DNA from: Aureimonas psammosilenae
GTDB taxonomy: Bacteria; Pseudomonadota; Alphaproteobacteria; Rhizobiales; Rhizobiaceae
DNA length: 64,000 bases
Reading direction: 5' to 3'
Assembly (NCBI RefSeq): GCF_009176975.1
Contig: NZ_WEZG01000002.1
Span: 310,001-374,000, forward strand
Shown here: in pieces, positions 45,426 through 55,028 of the stretch
Position numbering within the stretch: the stretch's first letter is position 1
Layout of the letters: every line of letters begins with the position of its first letter
Made by a program: the position numbers and the translations under genes
The notes under the pieces: generated by a model
Told to the model about the DNA's origin: nothing
The model's input: only the letters and a program-made list of their open reading frames with translations
The model's database searches: none

Positions 45426-46391
45426 GTCCTTCAACTGGACGACACCGCAGATCGCGCCGTCCTCGCCAGTGATGAAGAGGGCTGACACGCGCTTTTCCTC
45501 GCAAAGCGCCAGCGCATCGACCGCGAGGCATGCCGATTCGATCGACAAGGGGCTCGGCGTCATGATGTCCCCGGCCGACCGGTCGAGCGTCGCCTGCGCG
45601 TTCAAGGCGCGGCGAAGATCCCCGTCCGTCACGACTCCGACGAAGCGCTCGTTCTCGTAAACCGCCGTCGCGCCGCGCTGGCCCTTGCTGATCGTGGCGA
45701 TGACCTCGATCATCGGGCTCGCGACCGAAACGCGGGGCACTTCTTTCAGATGCGGCAGCCGGTCCAGCACCTCGTGCATCTTCAGAAGCTGTGCGCCGAG
45801 TTTGCCGGCCGGATGGAACTTGGCGAAATCGTCGCGCCCGAAATCGCGGACGCGGATGAGGGCCGATGCGAGCGCGTCGCCGAGAACCAAGCTCATCGTG
45901 GTGGAAGTCATGGGCGCAAGCGACAGGGGGCAAGCTTCGGCCGCGTCCGGCAGGCGCAGGATCGCGTCGGCATAGCGCCCGAGACTGGACGTGGGCCGCG
46001 CCGTCATGGCCACGAGCCGCACCCGGAAGCGCCGGCAATATTCCACGATCGGCAGAAGTTCCTGGCTTTCACCGGAATTGGAGATGGCGATCACGAGATC
46101 GGCGCCGCCGATCATGCCGAGGTCGCCATGCGCGGCCTCGGCGGCGTGGAGGAAGAAGGCCGGCGTGCCCGTGGAAGCCAGCGTCGCCGCGATCTTCTGC
46201 CCGACATGGCCGGACTTGCCGATGCCGGTGACGACCACGCGCCCCTCGCAGGCTTCAACCAGTTCCACGACGCGAGCGAACTCGGCGTCGATGGAGGAGG
46301 CGAGCGCTCGAAGGCCCTCGATCTCCGTGGCGATGGTCTGCCGCGCGGTTTCCACCGGGTCGGCGAGGCTGAGCGAACGAGCGTGCTGCAT
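45402..46391 (-). CDS. kdsD: D-arabinose 5-phosphate isomerase (KpsF/GutQ family)
   Basis: A 329-residue enzyme converting ribulose 5-phosphate to arabinose 5-phosphate, the first step of Kdo synthesis for lipopolysaccharide. The SIS domain (about 40-180) contains VVVTGIGKSGHVGQKIAATL and AISNSGESQEL. Two CBS domains fill residues 205-329. It follows the SDR gene by 20 bases and is probably the last gene of a purF-SDR-kdsD transcription unit. Confidence 0.93.
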   Translation of the reverse strand: MQHARSLSLADPVETARQTIATEIEGLRALASSIDAEFARVVELVEACEGRVVVTGIGKSGHVGQKIAATLASTGTPAFFLHAAEAAHGDLGMIGGADLVIAISNSGESQELLPIVEYCRRFRVRLVAMTARPTSSLGRYADAILRLPDAAEACPLSLAPMTSTTMSLVLGDALASALIRVRDFGRDDFAKFHPAGKLGAQLLKMHEVLDRLPHLKEVPRVSVASPMIEVIATISKGQRGATAVYENERFVGVVTDGDLRRALNAQATLDRSAGDIMTPSPLSIESACLAVDALALCEEKRVSALFITGEDGAICGVVQLKDLLQLGIV

Positions 46392-46411
46392 GACGGGAAG
46401 CCGGCGCGTCG

Positions 46412-47155
46412 TCAGGAAGGAAGGTGGTAGGTGATGAAGCGGTTCTCGCGCACCTTAAAGAGCCCGCCCGTTTCTTTCAGATCGGGCAAGGCCAGCGGCA
46501 GGATGCGGGAGGCGACGTCATGCGCCGACGGCAGCGACAACGGGTCCTCGCCCGGCATCGCCAGCGCCCGCATCGCGGTGCGGGTCGCGCCCGGATCGGC
46601 CGAGTTGACGCGAAGCGGCAGGGTGTCCGTTTCGTTCGCCCAGGAACGCACCATCGCCTCGCAGGCCGCCTTGGTCGCGGCATAGAGGCTCCAGAACGCC
46701 TTGGCGCTGTGGGCGGCACCCGAAGACAGAACGATGGCGCGGCCGGCATCCGAACGGCGCAGGAGCGGATCGACGGCACGGATCACCCGCCACGTCGCCG
46801 TGACGTTGACCGTCATCGTGCGCTCGAAGACCTTCGCCTCGATATGGCCGATGGGCGACAGGACGCCGAGAAGGGCGGCGTTGGCGACAAGCACGTCGAG
46901 CTTGCCCCAGCGCTCGGCGATCGCGCCGCCGAGCCGGTCGATGCCGTTCATGTCGGTAAGGTCGAGCGGCACGAGGGTCGCCGAGGAGCCGAGCGCCTTG
47001 ATCTCGTCGTCCAGTTCTTCGAGGCCCCCGACCGTGCGGGCGACGGCCACGACATGCGCGCCTTCGCCGGCGAGAAGCTTGGCGATCTCGTAACCGATGC
47101 CGCGCGACGCGCCGGTGACGAGCGCGACGCGTCCTTCCAGCCGCCGATCAACCAT
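46412..47155 (-). CDS. Short-chain dehydrogenase/reductase of unknown substrate
   Basis: A 247-residue SDR enzyme. The cofactor motif VTGASRGIGYEIA is near residues 13-25, ANAALLG stands where NNAG usually is, and the catalytic Ser is in VLSSGAAH and YAATK near 158-162. The first position of NNAG is Ala, which is tolerated in the family. The ATG at 47155 overlaps the purF stop by eight bases. The purF-SDR pair is conserved in Rhizobiales, but the substrate is not known. Confidence 0.88.
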   Translation of the reverse strand: MVDRRLEGRVALVTGASRGIGYEIAKLLAGEGAHVVAVARTVGGLEELDDEIKALGSSATLVPLDLTDMNGIDRLGGAIAERWGKLDVLVANAALLGVLSPIGHIEAKVFERTMTVNVTATWRVIRAVDPLLRRSDAGRAIVLSSGAAHSAKAFWSLYAATKAACEAMVRSWANETDTLPLRVNSADPGATRTAMRALAMPGEDPLSLPSAHDVASRILPLALPDLKETGGLFKVRENRFITYHLPS

Positions 47156-48620
47156 TGCCGCCGAGCACCGAAAGCTGGCGGACGTTGTCGGCGCCGTCGA
47201 GATCGGTCAGCGACGTCGGGTAATCGCCGGTGAAGCAGGCATCGCAGAATTGCGGCGCATGCGGGTTGCGGCCCGGCTCGTCGGTCGCGCGGTAAAGGCC
47301 GTCGATGGAGATGAAGGACAGGGAGTCCACCTGGATGAACTCCGCCATTTCCTCGATGCTCATGCGCGAGGCGAGGAGCTTGGAGGTTTCGGGCGTGTCG
47401 ACGCCGTAGAAGCAACTCGAGCGTGTCGGCGGGGAGGCGATGCGCATATGCACCTCCTTCGCGCCGGCCTCGCGCACCATGCGCACGATCTTCTGGCTTG
47501 TGGTGCCGCGCACGATGGAATCGTCCACGAGCACGACTCGCTTGCCCTCGATCATGCGCCGGTTGGCGTTGTGCTTCAGCTTCACGCCCATATGGCGGAT
47601 CGCGTCGCCGGGCTGGATGAAGGTGCGCCCGACATAATGGTTGCGGATGATGCCGAGCTCGAAGGGAATGCCGGCTTCCTGCGCGTAGCCGATGGCGGCC
47701 GGAACGCCGGAATCGGGCACCGGCACCACGACATCGGCCTCGTCGCTGCTTTCGCGGGCGAGTTCCGCGCCGATGCGCTTGCGGATTTCGTAGACGTTGC
47801 GGCCTTCCACCTGGCTGTCCGGCCGGGCGAAGTAGACATATTCGAAGATGCAGAAGCGCGGGCGGCGCTTCTGGAACGGGAAGATGCTCTCGATCCCGTC
47901 CTTCGTGATCACCACCATCTCGCCCGGCTCGATGTCGCGCACGAAATCGGCGCCGATGATGTCGAGGGCGCAGGTCTCGGAAGCGAGGATCATTGAGCCC
48001 TCGAACTTGCCGAGAACCAGCGGGCGGATGCCGAGCGGGTCGCGCACGCCGACCATGGAATGGGGCGACAGGCCGACCACGGAGAAGGAGCCTTCCAGCC
48101 GGGACAGGGCGTCGATCAGCTTCTCGTTGAAGTGCCGTGCGCCGCTGGTGGCGACGAGATGGAGGATGGTTTCGGTGTCGGACGTGGAGGAGAAGATCGA
48201 GCCGCGCCGTTGAAGCTCGCGCTGCACCGTCATAGCGTTGGTGATGTTGCCGTTATGGGCGACCGCGAAACCGCCGGAAGAGAGTTCGGCGAAGAAGGGC
48301 TGGACGTTTCGAAGGCCGCCGCCGCCCGAGGTGGCGTAACGGGTGTGACCGATGGAGGCGAGGCCGGGCAGGCGCTCCAGCACGCTCTGGCTGGTGAAGG
48401 TATCGCCGATGAGGCCCGCATGGCGCTCGATATGGAACTGCGCGCCGTCGTGGCTGACGATCCCCGCCGCTTCCTGGCCGCGATGCTGGAGGGCGTGGAG
48501 GCCGAGCGCCACGAAACGCGACGCATCCTCTCTGCCGAACATGCCGAAGACGCCGCATTCCTCGTGGAGGCTGTCGTCGTCCGGACCGCCGAAGGGTGTC
48601 TCGTCCATGATCAGGCTCAT
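47148..48620 (-). CDS. purF: Amidophosphoribosyltransferase PurF
   Basis: A 490-residue enzyme for the first committed step of purine synthesis. A 21-residue propeptide precedes the nucleophile Cys22 (EECGVFGMFG), exposed after cleavage. The PRPP motif is RVVLVDDSIVRGTTS. Cysteines in RFCIFEYVYF, SSCFYGVDTP and FCDACFTGD match the iron-sulfur-cluster form of the Bacillus type. A gap of 154 bases separates it from cvpA. Confidence 0.97.
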   Translation of the reverse strand: MSLIMDETPFGGPDDDSLHEECGVFGMFGREDASRFVALGLHALQHRGQEAAGIVSHDGAQFHIERHAGLIGDTFTSQSVLERLPGLASIGHTRYATSGGGGLRNVQPFFAELSSGGFAVAHNGNITNAMTVQRELQRRGSIFSSTSDTETILHLVATSGARHFNEKLIDALSRLEGSFSVVGLSPHSMVGVRDPLGIRPLVLGKFEGSMILASETCALDIIGADFVRDIEPGEMVVITKDGIESIFPFQKRRPRFCIFEYVYFARPDSQVEGRNVYEIRKRIGAELARESSDEADVVVPVPDSGVPAAIGYAQEAGIPFELGIIRNHYVGRTFIQPGDAIRHMGVKLKHNANRRMIEGKRVVLVDDSIVRGTTSQKIVRMVREAGAKEVHMRIASPPTRSSCFYGVDTPETSKLLASRMSIEEMAEFIQVDSLSFISIDGLYRATDEPGRNPHAPQFCDACFTGDYPTSLTDLDGADNVRQLSVLGGNG

Positions 48621-48755
48621 CTCACGAAACGACCTTGGCGCCGTCCGGTCTCAAGGGAACCGTGGCGCCGAATGCCGTGCGTTGCAGAAGTGTCGTATAT
48701 AGTCGGTTCCTCGCTGCGATGCGAGATGGCGGATGCCATTCGCGCTGTCGCGAAC

Positions 48756-48768
48756 GAGAATCATTCTC
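48756..48768. promoter_or_regulatory. Fur-like perfect palindrome between cvpA and purF
   Basis: GAGAAT-C-ATTCTC is a perfect 6-1-6 palindrome; with flanks it matches the 7-1-7 Fur pattern TGATAATNATTATCA at most positions. It lies six bases after the cvpA stop and about 136 bases upstream of the purF start. It could be a metal-regulator site or chance. Confidence 0.3.
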
Positions 48769-48774
48769 AAGAGC

Positions 48775-49425
48775 TTAATTGGCCGGAGCCGGCTGCTGCG
48801 GCGCGTCCGGCTCTTCGCCGGGCGCATCGCCGGAATTGCCGATGACGCCTTCGATCGTGCTCGGTTCCTGCGGGCTTTGCCCGGTCGCCGGCTCGGCCTC
48901 CTGGCGCTCGAGCTTTTCGCGCAGAGCGGCGGGCAGAAGCTCGATCGGCTTTTGCGGCACGGCGGCTTCCAGACGCGCGCCGAGATCGTCGAGCATCGGC
49001 TTGGAACGGGCGTTGGCCACCCAGCCCGGCTGGCTTTCCGGGGGCGTCAGGAAGTTGAAGAGCAGCATGGCGACGACGACGAGCAGAAGCCCGCGCACCG
49101 CCCCGAACAGGAAGCCGAGCATCCGGTCCAACGCGCCGACGCGGCTGTCGATGATGAAATCGGCGATGCGCAGCGTGATGAAGGATACGACGATCAGCGT
49201 GACCACGAAGACGATGCCGGCGGCGCCGATCATCGCGACCTTCTCGTTGTTGACGTATTGCTGCACGTAAGGCGTCAGCGGGGCGTAGAAGAAGAAAGCG
49301 GCCGCCGCTGCAGCCACCCAGGACAGGATCGACAGGACCTCGCGCGAGAAGCCGCGCACCATGGCGAGCAACGCCGAAATCAGCGTCACGCCAAGAAGAA
49401 TCCCATCGAGCAGGGTGACGGTCAT
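48775..49425 (-). CDS. cvpA: CvpA family membrane protein
   Basis: A 216-residue inner-membrane protein with four helices in the first 130 residues (LDGILLGVTLISALLAMVRG, GAAGIVFVVTLIVVSFITLR, FLFGAVRGLLLVVVAMLLFN and one between). The C-terminal 85 residues are hydrophilic and Pro/Glu-rich. The family is linked to colicin V production and to envelope stress tolerance; its exact function is unknown. The ATG at 49425 begins a typical CvpA N terminus; a longer frame adds only Arg/Pro-rich sequence. It sits between radA and purF as in other Rhizobiales. Confidence 0.93.
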   Translation of the reverse strand: MTVTLLDGILLGVTLISALLAMVRGFSREVLSILSWVAAAAAAFFFYAPLTPYVQQYVNNEKVAMIGAAGIVFVVTLIVVSFITLRIADFIIDSRVGALDRMLGFLFGAVRGLLLVVVAMLLFNFLTPPESQPGWVANARSKPMLDDLGARLEAAVPQKPIELLPAALREKLERQEAEPATGQSPQEPSTIEGVIGNSGDAPGEEPDAPQQPAPAN

Positions 49426-49533
49426 CGCGTCGGGGCCTCGTTTTCTCTGAGCGCGGCCGGAAGAAGCGCGCGCCAAGCCGTGCCCGGAAGGTGGGACGGA
49501 CGGCAGAACGGCCTGCCTCATAAGCCTTTTCGT

Positions 49534-50949
49534 TCAGGAATCATAGTCGATCGCCTCCGGTGCTCCCCGGCCACGGCCGCTGCCTGCCACTTGCGCGACG
49601 AGATGGGGCAGCGTTTCGATCTCGTGGGTCAGCCCATCGCGCATCCGGCCCGCATCCTTGGAGAGTTCCGGCAGGACGGCCTGGGCGAAACCGAGCTTCT
49701 CGGCTTCCTTGATGCGCTGGCCGGCATGGGCGACGGGGCGCACCGCGCCGGAGAGGCTGATCTCGCCGAAATAAACGCAGTCCGAGGGAAGGGCCATGCC
49801 GGAGAGCGACGACACGAGCGCGGCCGCCACCGCCAAGTCCGCCGCAGGCTCGGAAATGCGATAGCCGCCCGCGACGTTGAGATACACGTCGTGTTGGCCG
49901 AGGCGCACGCCGCAATGGGCTTCCAGAACCGCCAGCACCATGGCGAGTCGCGCCGAATCCCAGCCGACGATGGCGCGGCGCGGCGTGCCGAGCGAGGTGG
50001 GGGCGACAAGCGCCTGGATTTCCACCAGAACCGGCCGCGTGCCTTCCATGCCAGCGAAGACGGCGGCGCCCGGCGCCTTGCCGTTGCGCTCGCCGAGAAA
50101 AAGCTCGGAGGGGTTCTGTACCTCGCGAAGGCCGGCATCGCCCATTTCGAAGACGCCGATCTCGTCGGTCGGCCCGAAGCGGTTCTTGACGGTGCGCAGG
50201 ATGCGGAAGTGATGGCCGCCTTCGCCTTCGAAATAAAGCACGGCATCCACCATGTGCTCCACGACGCGCGGGCCGGCAATCTGGCCGTCCTTGGTGACGT
50301 GGCCGACGAGGATCACCGCCGCGCCGCTAGCTTTCGCGTAGCGCACCAGCGACTGCACGCCCTGGCGCACCTGCGTCACCGTGCCGGGCGCAGAGTCCGC
50401 CATGTCGGACCACAGGGTCTGGATGGAATCGATGATCACGAGATCGGGCCGGCGCTCTTGCGCCAGCGTCGCCAGGATGTCCTCGACATTGGTTTCGGCC
50501 ATCAGTTGCACGTCGGTATCGGCGGCGCGAAGGCGCTGGGCGCGAAGGCGCACCTGCGCGACGGCCTCTTCGCCCGACACGTAGACGACCTTGTGCCCGG
50601 CGCGTGCCAAACCGGCCGCCGATTGCATGAGAAGGGTGGACTTGCCGATGCCCGGATCGCCGCCGATCAGGATGGCGGAACCCCGCACGATGCCGCCGCC
50701 CGTCGCCCGGTCGAACTCGGCGATGCCGGTGTGGATGCGCGGCGCTTCCTCCATCTCGCCCGAAAGCGGCATGAGCGCCACGGGCTTGCCCTTGCGAAGC
50801 GAGCCGCGCTGCGGCCCGCCGCCGATGCCGCCCGCGACATTCTCCTCGACGATGGTGTTCCACTCGCCGCAAGCCTCGCACTTGCCCTGCCAGCGCGTGG
50901 TGACGTTGCCGCAATTCTGGCAGACGAAGGAAAGCTTCTGCTTGGCCAT
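49534..50949 (-). CDS. radA: DNA repair protein RadA
   Basis: A 471-residue DnaB/RecA-related ATPase that promotes branch migration in recombination. The N-terminal zinc finger is C10-x2-C13 with C24-x2-C27. Walker A is GDPGIGKST (about 97-105) and the RadA-specific KNRFG is near residue 255. The C-terminal third is a Lon-protease-like domain (VYLNVAGGYRISEPAADLAV) without peptidase use. It is the first gene of the radA-cvpA-purF group. Confidence 0.97.
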   Translation of the reverse strand: MAKQKLSFVCQNCGNVTTRWQGKCEACGEWNTIVEENVAGGIGGGPQRGSLRKGKPVALMPLSGEMEEAPRIHTGIAEFDRATGGGIVRGSAILIGGDPGIGKSTLLMQSAAGLARAGHKVVYVSGEEAVAQVRLRAQRLRAADTDVQLMAETNVEDILATLAQERRPDLVIIDSIQTLWSDMADSAPGTVTQVRQGVQSLVRYAKASGAAVILVGHVTKDGQIAGPRVVEHMVDAVLYFEGEGGHHFRILRTVKNRFGPTDEIGVFEMGDAGLREVQNPSELFLGERNGKAPGAAVFAGMEGTRPVLVEIQALVAPTSLGTPRRAIVGWDSARLAMVLAVLEAHCGVRLGQHDVYLNVAGGYRISEPAADLAVAAALVSSLSGMALPSDCVYFGEISLSGAVRPVAHAGQRIKEAEKLGFAQAVLPELSKDAGRMRDGLTHEIETLPHLVAQVAGSGRGRGAPEAIDYDS

Positions 50950-51206
50950 GGCTCGTTCGAAAATGTCCCGTTTCCATCAAATGGCATGGGAACAAAAAGG
51001 AAACAAGGGAGCGTTTCGCGACTTGGCCGGGTCTGCTTTCCTCATATGGCCGCTGGGCGAAGGGGGCGCCGGGACCTCACCGGAAGTGAATGGGGCGGCG
51101 AAGGTTAACGCCGGCTGAGTTCGGCTCTGAGCATTCTCTCCCGCATATTCGTCGGGCGGGAACGAGTGAGCGGCTAAAGATAATCGTCCCGTTGCAGAGT
51201 TCGGCC

Positions 51207-52622
51207 GTGTACGATCTTCCCACCCTCCCGAGCAGCCTCGATCCGCGCCCGATTCCGAGTGTTTCGGCAGGTTCCCAACTGCAGCTATCGGAGCTTCTGG
51301 GTGCGCTGAGCTACGCGCTCGACCTGACCGAGGGCCAGCCCATCGGCCATTGCGTGCGCGCAACCTGGATCGGTCTGCGGATCGGCCGGCAGATGGGTCT
51401 GCCCGACGCCGAGCTTTGGGAGCTCTACTACACGGTGATGCTCAAGGACCTCGGCTGCTCCAGCAATGCCGCGCGCATCTGCGAACTCTATATGTCGGAC
51501 GACATTTCCTTCAAACGCGATTCCAAGACGCTCGGCGAGAGCCTGCCGAAAGTGCTCGGCTTCATCATGTCCCATACCGGCCAGCGATCCGCGCTGGGCG
51601 CGCGCCTTCGCGCCATTCTCCATATCGTCCAGAATGGCAGCCGGATCGTGGACGAGATCATCGAAACGCGCTGCCAGCGGGGTGCTCAGATCGCCGCCAA
51701 GCTGCGTTTCCCGGTCGCGGTCTCGCGAGGCATCTACTCGCTGGACGAGCACTGGAACGGCGGCGGGCGGCCCGACCGGCTGGCCGGCGAGGCGATCCCG
51801 CTTTACGCCCGCATCGCGCTCCTGGCGCAGGTCGTGGACGTGTTCCATCAGGCCGCGGGCCGTGAGGCGGCGCTGGCCGAAGTGCGGGCCCGGTCGGGGG
51901 CTTGGTTCGATCCGGCCCTGGTCGCGTCGTTCGAGGAAGCTGCAAGGGACGAGGCCTTCTGGCAGATCCTTTCTTCGCCCGATATCGGCGACACGGTGTT
52001 CCATCTCGAGCCGGGCTTTGGTTCGATCGTGCTGGACGAGGTCTATCTCGACGATATCGCGGAAGCCTTCGCGGAGGTCATCGACTCCAAGAGCCCCTTC
52101 ACCTCCGGTCATTCCGAGCGCGTCGCCGCCTATGCCGTTCTGGTCGCGACCGAACTCGGCTACGCACCCGACCGCCTTCGCTGGCTGCGCCGTGCGGCGC
52201 TTCTTCACGACATCGGCAAGCTCGGCGTGTCGAACGCCATTCTGGACAAGAACGGCAAGCTCGACACCGAGGAATGGACGGCGATGCGTCAACACGCGTC
52301 CGAGTCGCAGAGCATCCTGTCGCGCGTGCCGGCCTTTGCCGAGATGGCCAATGTCGGCGGCGCCCATCACGAGCGTCTGGATGGCAAAGGCTATCCGCTT
52401 GGGCTTTCGGCGGAGAAGATCGATCTCGACACGCGGATCGTGACCGTGGCGGACGTCTTCGACGCATTGACCGCCGATCGTCCGTACCGTGCGGCCATGC
52501 CGACGGAACGAGCGCTCGACATCATGCGGGCCGATGTCGGCACCGCCTTCGATCCTCTATGCTTCGACGCGCTGCTGCGCGCGATCGGCCGGGCGGAAAA
52601 CGCGCTGGCGAACGCCGCATGA
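51207..52622 (+). CDS. Two-module HD / HD-GYP domain protein
   Basis: About 471 residues. The first half carries a degenerate HD module: GHCVRATWIGLRIG, then LKDLGCSSNAAR, where HD is replaced by KD. The second half is a complete HD-GYP domain: GHSERVAAYA, LLHDIGKLGVSN (about residue 334) and HHERLDGKGYP (about 388). The HD-GYP set predicts hydrolysis of cyclic di-GMP. No receiver or membrane segment is seen. The start is uncertain: GTG 51207 is used, but TTG 51192 and ATG 51090 are in frame and none has a strong ribosome site. It converges with dnaB. Confidence 0.88.
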   Translation: MYDLPTLPSSLDPRPIPSVSAGSQLQLSELLGALSYALDLTEGQPIGHCVRATWIGLRIGRQMGLPDAELWELYYTVMLKDLGCSSNAARICELYMSDDISFKRDSKTLGESLPKVLGFIMSHTGQRSALGARLRAILHIVQNGSRIVDEIIETRCQRGAQIAAKLRFPVAVSRGIYSLDEHWNGGGRPDRLAGEAIPLYARIALLAQVVDVFHQAAGREAALAEVRARSGAWFDPALVASFEEAARDEAFWQILSSPDIGDTVFHLEPGFGSIVLDEVYLDDIAEAFAEVIDSKSPFTSGHSERVAAYAVLVATELGYAPDRLRWLRRAALLHDIGKLGVSNAILDKNGKLDTEEWTAMRQHASESQSILSRVPAFAEMANVGGAHHERLDGKGYPLGLSAEKIDLDTRIVTVADVFDALTADRPYRAAMPTERALDIMRADVGTAFDPLCFDALLRAIGRAENALANAA

Positions 52623-52663
52623 CAGCGGCGAGTGCCCCCTTGCGATGAGCACTCAGGCTCGTC

Positions 52664-54151
52664 CTATTCGAACCGCTCCGGCAGATAGGCTTCCTCGGCA
52701 AGGTCCGTGAAGCGCGTATATTCCGCCTGGAAGGCGAGGGGCGCGGTGCCGGTGGGTCCGTGGCGCTGTTTGGCGACGATGACCTCGGCCTTGCCCCGCG
52801 CCTCGTTCATCTCGGTTTCCCAGTTGATGTGCTCCTGGGTGCCTTGCTTGGGCTCCTTGGCCTGAAGGTAGTATTCCTCGCGGTACACGAAGAGTACCAC
52901 GTCGGCGTCCTGCTCGATCGAGCCCGATTCGCGAAGGTCGGAAAGCTGCGGGCGCTTGTCGTCGCGCGATTCCACCTGACGCGACAACTGCGACAGGGCG
53001 ATGATCGGCACGTTCAGCTCCTTCGCCAGCGCCTTCAGGCCCGTCGTGATCTCGGTGATCTCCTGCACGCGGTTGCCGCTCGTTTTGGACGAGCCCTGCA
53101 TGAGCTGAATATAGTCGATGATCATCACGTCGAGGCCGCGCTGGCGCTTTAGGCGGCGGGCGCGCGCGGCGAGCTGCGCGATGGAGATGCCGCCGGTCTG
53201 GTCGATATAGAAGGGGATGCGCTGCATCGTCTCGGAACAGGCGATGAGCTTCACCAGCTCCGAATCCGTGATCGTGCCGCGCCGGATCTTGGAGGAGGAG
53301 ATTTCCGTCTGCTCCGACACGATACGGGTGGCGAGCTGTTCGGAGGACATTTCGAGCGAGAAGAAGGCGACGACGCCGCCGTTCTTGGCCACCACCGATC
53401 CGTCGGACTGCTCAGCCGGCTCGAAGGCGGCGGCGATGTTGAAGGCGATGTTGGTAACGAGCGAGGTCTTGCCCATGGCGGGACGGCCGGCCAGCACGAT
53501 CAAGTCGGAGCGCTGCAAGCCGCCGAGCCGGCGGTCCAGCGTCATGATGCCGGTGGAAATGCCGGACAGGCCGCCGTCGCGATCCTTGGCCGCGGTCGCC
53601 ATCTGGACGGCGAGCGTCAGTGCTTCGGTGAAGGGCTGGAAGCCGCCGTCGTAGCGCCCGTTCTCGGCCAGTTCGAACAAGCGTCGCTCGGCGTCCTCGA
53701 TCTGGTTCTTCGGCTCCATGTCGAGCGGCGCGTCGAAGGCGATGTTCACCATGTCCTCGCCGATGCGGATCAGCGAGCGGCGGATGGCGAGATCGTAGAT
53801 CGCGCGGCCGTAGTCGTTGGTGTTGATGATCGTCGTGGCTTCGGCCGCGAGGCGCGCCAGATATTGCGCGACGGTGATGTCGCCGACGCGGTCGTTGGCC
53901 GCGAGGAACGTCTTGATCGTGACGGGCGTCGCGATCTTGCCCATGCGGATCATTTCGGAGGTCTTGGCGAAGATCTCGCGGTGAAGCGGCTCGTGGAAAT
54001 GGTCCGGCTTCAGATAATCGTGGACGATGTAATAGGCATCGTTGTTGACGAGCATCGCGCCGAGCAGCGCCTGCTCGGCTTCGATGTTGTTCGGCGCTTC
54101 GCGGTACAACGCCGCCGCGTCGTCGTGAAGCTTCAAGACCGCTTCCGCCAT
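52664..54151 (-). CDS. dnaB: Replicative DNA helicase DnaB
   Basis: A 495-residue hexameric helicase. The N-terminal primase-interaction domain (NNIEAEQALLGAMLVNNDAYY) is followed by the RecA-like core with Walker A GRPAMGKTS (about 222), IIDYIQLMQG (Walker B) and LSQLSRQVESR. No intein is present, and the length is normal. The ATG at 54151 has AAAGGGG six bases before it; a TTG five codons upstream is less likely. Confidence 0.97.
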   Translation of the reverse strand: MAEAVLKLHDDAAALYREAPNNIEAEQALLGAMLVNNDAYYIVHDYLKPDHFHEPLHREIFAKTSEMIRMGKIATPVTIKTFLAANDRVGDITVAQYLARLAAEATTIINTNDYGRAIYDLAIRRSLIRIGEDMVNIAFDAPLDMEPKNQIEDAERRLFELAENGRYDGGFQPFTEALTLAVQMATAAKDRDGGLSGISTGIMTLDRRLGGLQRSDLIVLAGRPAMGKTSLVTNIAFNIAAAFEPAEQSDGSVVAKNGGVVAFFSLEMSSEQLATRIVSEQTEISSSKIRRGTITDSELVKLIACSETMQRIPFYIDQTGGISIAQLAARARRLKRQRGLDVMIIDYIQLMQGSSKTSGNRVQEITEITTGLKALAKELNVPIIALSQLSRQVESRDDKRPQLSDLRESGSIEQDADVVLFVYREEYYLQAKEPKQGTQEHINWETEMNEARGKAEVIVAKQRHGPTGTAPLAFQAEYTRFTDLAEEAYLPERFE

Positions 54152-54349
54152 GGCCGCCCCTTTCAATCAGAAGATCCCCCTTCTATCGAATTCGGGAGCG
54201 ACCTTCCAACTCTAAAGCACCGTAGATAAGGACGAAATTCCTATCCGTGAAGAGCGAGGACAAGCTGTGGACAAGCTTGGATCATCGCGATCCGATCCGC
54301 CCGAACATCCGACGATGCCCGGCCGCCGACCAAAACCGAAGAAGCGCGA

Positions 54350-54397
54350 GCCGAAAAGCAAAAGGCCCCGGCGGTTGGTTCTCACCGCCGGGGCCTT
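54350..54397 (-). terminator. Terminator of the rpsF-rpsR-DUF2232-rplI operon
   Basis: A perfect 14-bp stem (AAGGCCCCGGCGGT with ACCGCCGGGGCCTT) and an 8-base loop. On the minus strand it is followed by TTTTGCTTTTC. It lies about 20 bases beyond the rplI stop. Confidence 0.9.
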
Positions 54398-54418
54398 CGA
54401 TGGGCAAAACTGCCGAGA

Positions 54419-54997
54419 TCAGTTCGACTCGGACTCGCCCTCGACTTCTTCCTCGTCGAGCACTTCCTCGTCGTAGTTCTCTTCCTCGTCCGCGCCGTAG
54501 ATGGCGGCGGCGGAGTTCAGGTTCTCGCCGCGCGCCTGGCGGTCGGCTTCGTCCTGCGAACGGGCGATGTTGAAGGAGACTTCAAGCTCGACGTCCGGGT
54601 GAAGCGAGAGGGTGACCTCGTGCAGGCCGATGGTCTTGATCGGCTGCTTCATCTGGGCAGCGTTGCGGCTGACCTTCACGCCTTCGGCGGCCAGAAGATC
54701 GGTGATGTCGCGCGCCGACACCGAACCGTAGAGCTGGCCGGTCTCGCCCGCCGAGCGGATGATCACGAAGGTGCGGCCGCGAAGCTGGCCGGCGATGCCG
54801 AAGGCTTCCTGCTTGCGCTCTTCGTTGCGGGCGACGAGGTCGGCCTTCTGCGACTCGAACTTGGCGCGGTTGGCTTCGTTGGCACGAAGCGCGCGGCCGC
54901 TCGGCAGAAGGAAGTTGCGGGCAAAGCCGTCCTTGACGCGGACGGTGTCGCCCATCTGGCCGAGGCGGGCGATGCGCTCGAGGAGAATGACTTCCAT
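54419..54997 (-). CDS. rplI: 50S ribosomal protein L9
   Basis: A 192-residue ribosomal protein. The N-terminal domain reads [32 protein letters not shown], with the long connecting helix and C-terminal RNA-binding domain. The last 30 residues are an acidic tail ([21 protein letters not shown]), as in other Rhizobiales L9 proteins. It is the last gene of the operon and is followed by a strong terminator. Confidence 0.97.
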   Translation of the reverse strand: MEVILLERIARLGQMGDTVRVKDGFARNFLLPSGRALRANEANRAKFESQKADLVARNEERKQEAFGIAGQLRGRTFVIIRSAGETGQLYGSVSARDITDLLAAEGVKVSRNAAQMKQPIKTIGLHEVTLSLHPDVELEVSFNIARSQDEADRQARGENLNSAAAIYGADEEENYDEEVLDEEEVEGESESN

Positions 54998-55028
54998 TGG
55001 TTTGTTCCTTTCGAGGTTCTTGGAAGGT

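Noticed and set aside
52630-52654. Inverted repeat GAGTGC/GCACTC between the HD-GYP gene and dnaB
   Set aside because: The stem is only six bases with a 13-base loop and no T tract, too weak to call a terminator.
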